Assembly: GCA_032718475.1 (NCBI GenBank)
Contig: JAUCBJ010000867.1
Span: 23,967 to 87,966, forward strand
Direction of reading: 5' to 3'
Length of the DNA stretch: 64,000 nt
Source: Nemertoderma westbladi
Lineage: Eukaryota; Xenacoelomorpha; Nemertodermatida; Nemertodermatidae
Under the pieces are notes generated by a model. It made no database searches, had not been told where the DNA came from, and saw only the letters and a list, made by a program, of their open reading frames with translations. Both the position numbers and the translations under genes were made by a program. Shown in pieces: positions 61,810-64,000 of the stretch (position 1 is its first letter; every line of letters begins with the position of its first letter).

Positions 61810-62859
61810 CTATCCAAGTATCTCTGAGTGTTGATGACTCCTCCATACGATGCCGCTGTCGCTACCTCCTGATATGTGAATGGCAGTCTCCTCTTGATAA
61901 ATAATCGCCCTCAGTGCCCACAACTTCTAACTTCTACGGTACTATGTACCCTACTACTACTTCTATGGTATAGCTACATACCATACCCTTTACTCTCTTA
62001 CTACTGGCCTCCCCCTCAATATGTGCGCTGGCGTTAAAGCCCCCGATGACCCCCGGTCATTCTTCGGTACGCATAATGGCTTACCATTTAATGCCCCCTC
62101 GCACTCTGCCACCCCCATGTGCGTGTCATCGCTGCCTTCTCCGTTCTTGGTCTAGTCTTCCCACATCCTCTCCCTTTCCACCTTGTCTTCTTACTCGATC
62201 TCCTCCCCATCGGTATGTGTCTGTTCCGGACAAGTTTGACCACAAACACGTGCCCTTAATTCCGCTTCCTCCCTTGTTTTAATTTCTCTCTGCTCTCTCT
62301 CATACTACATGTCTAACATCTATGTTACATGTATACTCTATATTCTATGTATGTCATATGATGGTTTAAGTGTTAATAATAATAAATTTACTTATTATAA
62401 ATTCATATGCCCACAGTTACTCACATAATTTTTTATAGGCCCACTCTTGTCGCAATCACTAATTCTTGATTCATCAACCAATCATAATCCAAAAAAGTTT
62501 CGGCCCCATGTATGAAACAGTTCAAATATATATAAGTTTATTGAAGAGGTGAAAATATGAATGGAACATAAATACAGACACCAAACGCAAACGAAAAATA
62601 CTGTAAAATTGGCCACAAACCAAAAATAACCAATAAACAAAAAGAAAAAACTAAAAATAAGACTAAAACTAAAAAATAAACCAAATAACCAAAAATGAAC
62701 AGCAATAGTCATATACATGATACATGTAATATCTTCGTCATTACATAATTATATATCGGGGCATCAAGTCAAACTGGTTAAACACTGATAAAAACATATA
62801 TAATTATAAACAAGCTGCGTCTCTGCTTACTACTGTATACATTATAAACTATAAACACT
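61810..62859. other. Intergenic, nothing recognised
   Basis: C/T-rich up to about 62290, then AT-rich. Short frames on both strands are not supported. AATAAT/ATTAAA-type A/T runs dominate after 62500. Confidence 0.45.
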
Positions 62860-63870
62860 AAAGTCTATACTGTAGAACTACTTTAAACACTAAAGTTATG
62901 AACTGTAGATTTAATTAAACACCAAAGTTATAAACTGTAGATTTAATTAATTAAACACCAAGTTATAAACTGTAGATTTAATTAATTAAACACCAAAGAT
63001 ATGAACTGTAGATTTAATTAATTAAACACCAAGTTATAAACTGTAGATTAATGAACCATTTTAAACAGCAAAGTTATAAACTGTAGATTAATGAACCATT
63101 TTAAACAGCAAAGTTATAAACTGTAGATTTAATTAATTAAACACCAAGTTATTAACTGTAGATTAATGAACCATTTTAAACAGCAAAGTTATAAACTGTA
63201 GATTAATGAACCATTTTAAACAGCAAAGTTATAAACTGTAGATTAATGAACCATTTTAAACACCAAAGTTATAAACTGTAGATTTAATTAATTAAACACC
63301 AAAGTTATGAATTGTAGATTTAATTAAACACCAAAGTTATGAATTGTAGATTTAATTAAACACCAAGTTATTAACTGTAGATTAATGAACAATTTTAAAC
63401 AGCAAAGTTATAAACTGTAGATTAATGAACCATTTTAAACAGCAAAGTTATAAACTGTAGATTAATGAACCCTTTTAAACAGCAAAGTTATAAACTGTAG
63501 ATATAATTAATTAAACACCAAAGTTATGAACTGTAGATTTAATTAAACACCAAAGTTATGAACTGTAGATTTAATTAAACACCAAAGTTATGAACTGTAG
63601 ATTTAATTAAACACCAAAGTTATAAACTGTAGATTTAATTAAACACCAAAGTTATGAACTGTAGATTTAATTAAACACCAAAGTTATGAACTGTAGATTT
63701 AATTAAACACCAAAGTTATAAACTGTAGATTTAATTAAACACCAAAGTTATAAACTGTAGATTTAATTAATTAAACACCAAGTTATTAACTGTAGATTAA
63801 TGAACCATTTTAAACAGCAAAGTTATAAACTGTAGATTAATGAACCAATTTAAACACCAAAGTTCTACAC
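62860..63870. repeat. Minisatellite with three unit types (about 32, 36 and 40 bp)
   Basis: Close to thirty units share AA(A)GTTATAAACTGTAGA and differ in the tail: TTTAATTAAACACC (short), TTTAATTAATTAAACACC (middle) or TTAATGAACCATTTTAAACAGC (long). Types come in runs: mostly short and middle at the start, blocks of long units in the middle, a run of short ones at 63500-63750, and long ones again at the end. AAGTTAT with one A fewer marks many units that follow a middle-type tail. Confidence 0.9.
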
Positions 63871-64000
63871 AATTAAGAAAGCCTTTTCACCAACAAAGTT
63901 TTTGTCACTGATCTGCATACAGAGAGAGACAACACAAAGCAGTTCTATCACCATCACCTCAGAATTAATAGAACTAGACGTCGCAGACAATGTCACTGAC
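63871..64000. other. End of window, nothing recognised
   Basis: Unique-looking sequence after the minisatellite. No gene or RNA seen. Confidence 0.4.

Noticed and set aside
62860-63870. CRISPR-like array
   Set aside because: Units are contiguous AT-rich tandem repeats without unique spacers, in an animal genome.

Overview
This window reads as nuclear DNA of a multicellular animal, most likely a marine invertebrate; I cannot name the phylum. The reasons are spliced genes with GT-AG introns, animal housekeeping proteins (NUP205, VAMP7, SUPT20H, a GPI-type alpha carbonic anhydrase), AT-rich intergenic DNA full of retroelements, SINEs and MITEs, and frequent long poly(C)/poly(G) runs. No bacterial operons, CRISPR array or viral genome are seen.

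Region 1 (1-16 kb) is a transposon graveyard. A pair of ~745-bp LTRs (714-1455 and 15104-15850) brackets a degenerate BEL/Pao-like LTR retrotransposon coded on the minus strand: gag with a DUF1759-like part and a zinc knuckle, and a DTGS retropepsin. I found no reverse transcriptase or integrase of its own. Its gag carries a 2.2-kb array of a 33-bp repeat coding for a K/E/A/Q coiled coil. A non-LTR retrotransposon (2933-6522) is inserted into it with an 11-bp target-site duplication and is itself split by a 195-bp insertion. Related LINE pieces lie at 121-300, 36397-36472 and 38126-39038.

Region 2 (16-24 kb) holds a MITE with poly(G)/poly(C) ends that contains a second, 713-bp DNA element; a 145-bp inverted repeat whose two arms each carry a complete type I hammerhead ribozyme core between RNA polymerase III A- and B-box-like sequences (the most interesting feature); a fold-back MITE; and a CR1/Jockey-like LINE 3' remnant.

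Region 3 (24-35 kb) has two complete single-exon genes on the plus strand: NUP205 (5.7 kb, no introns) and VAMP7. Between them are a second poly(G)/poly(C) MITE and a nested tandem array.

Region 4 (40.9-54.3 kb) is SUPT20H (SAGA/SPT20 subunit) on the minus strand, reconstructed as five coding exons with consistent splice phases. Its 6.2-kb last intron holds a complete single-exon carbonic anhydrase gene on the opposite strand.

Region 5 (54.3-64 kb) has no gene I can support. It contains several tandem-repeat families, a field of a short ACTGGGTTTTGG-type motif in both orientations, three poly(C) runs each followed by a hairpin, and a ~1-kb three-unit-type minisatellite at the end.

The cellular genes do not form a pathway: NUP205 is nuclear-pore scaffold, VAMP7 is a vesicle SNARE, SUPT20H is a transcription coactivator, and the anhydrase is an extracellular enzyme. 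All identities are from reading the sequence against remembered family features; no search was run.
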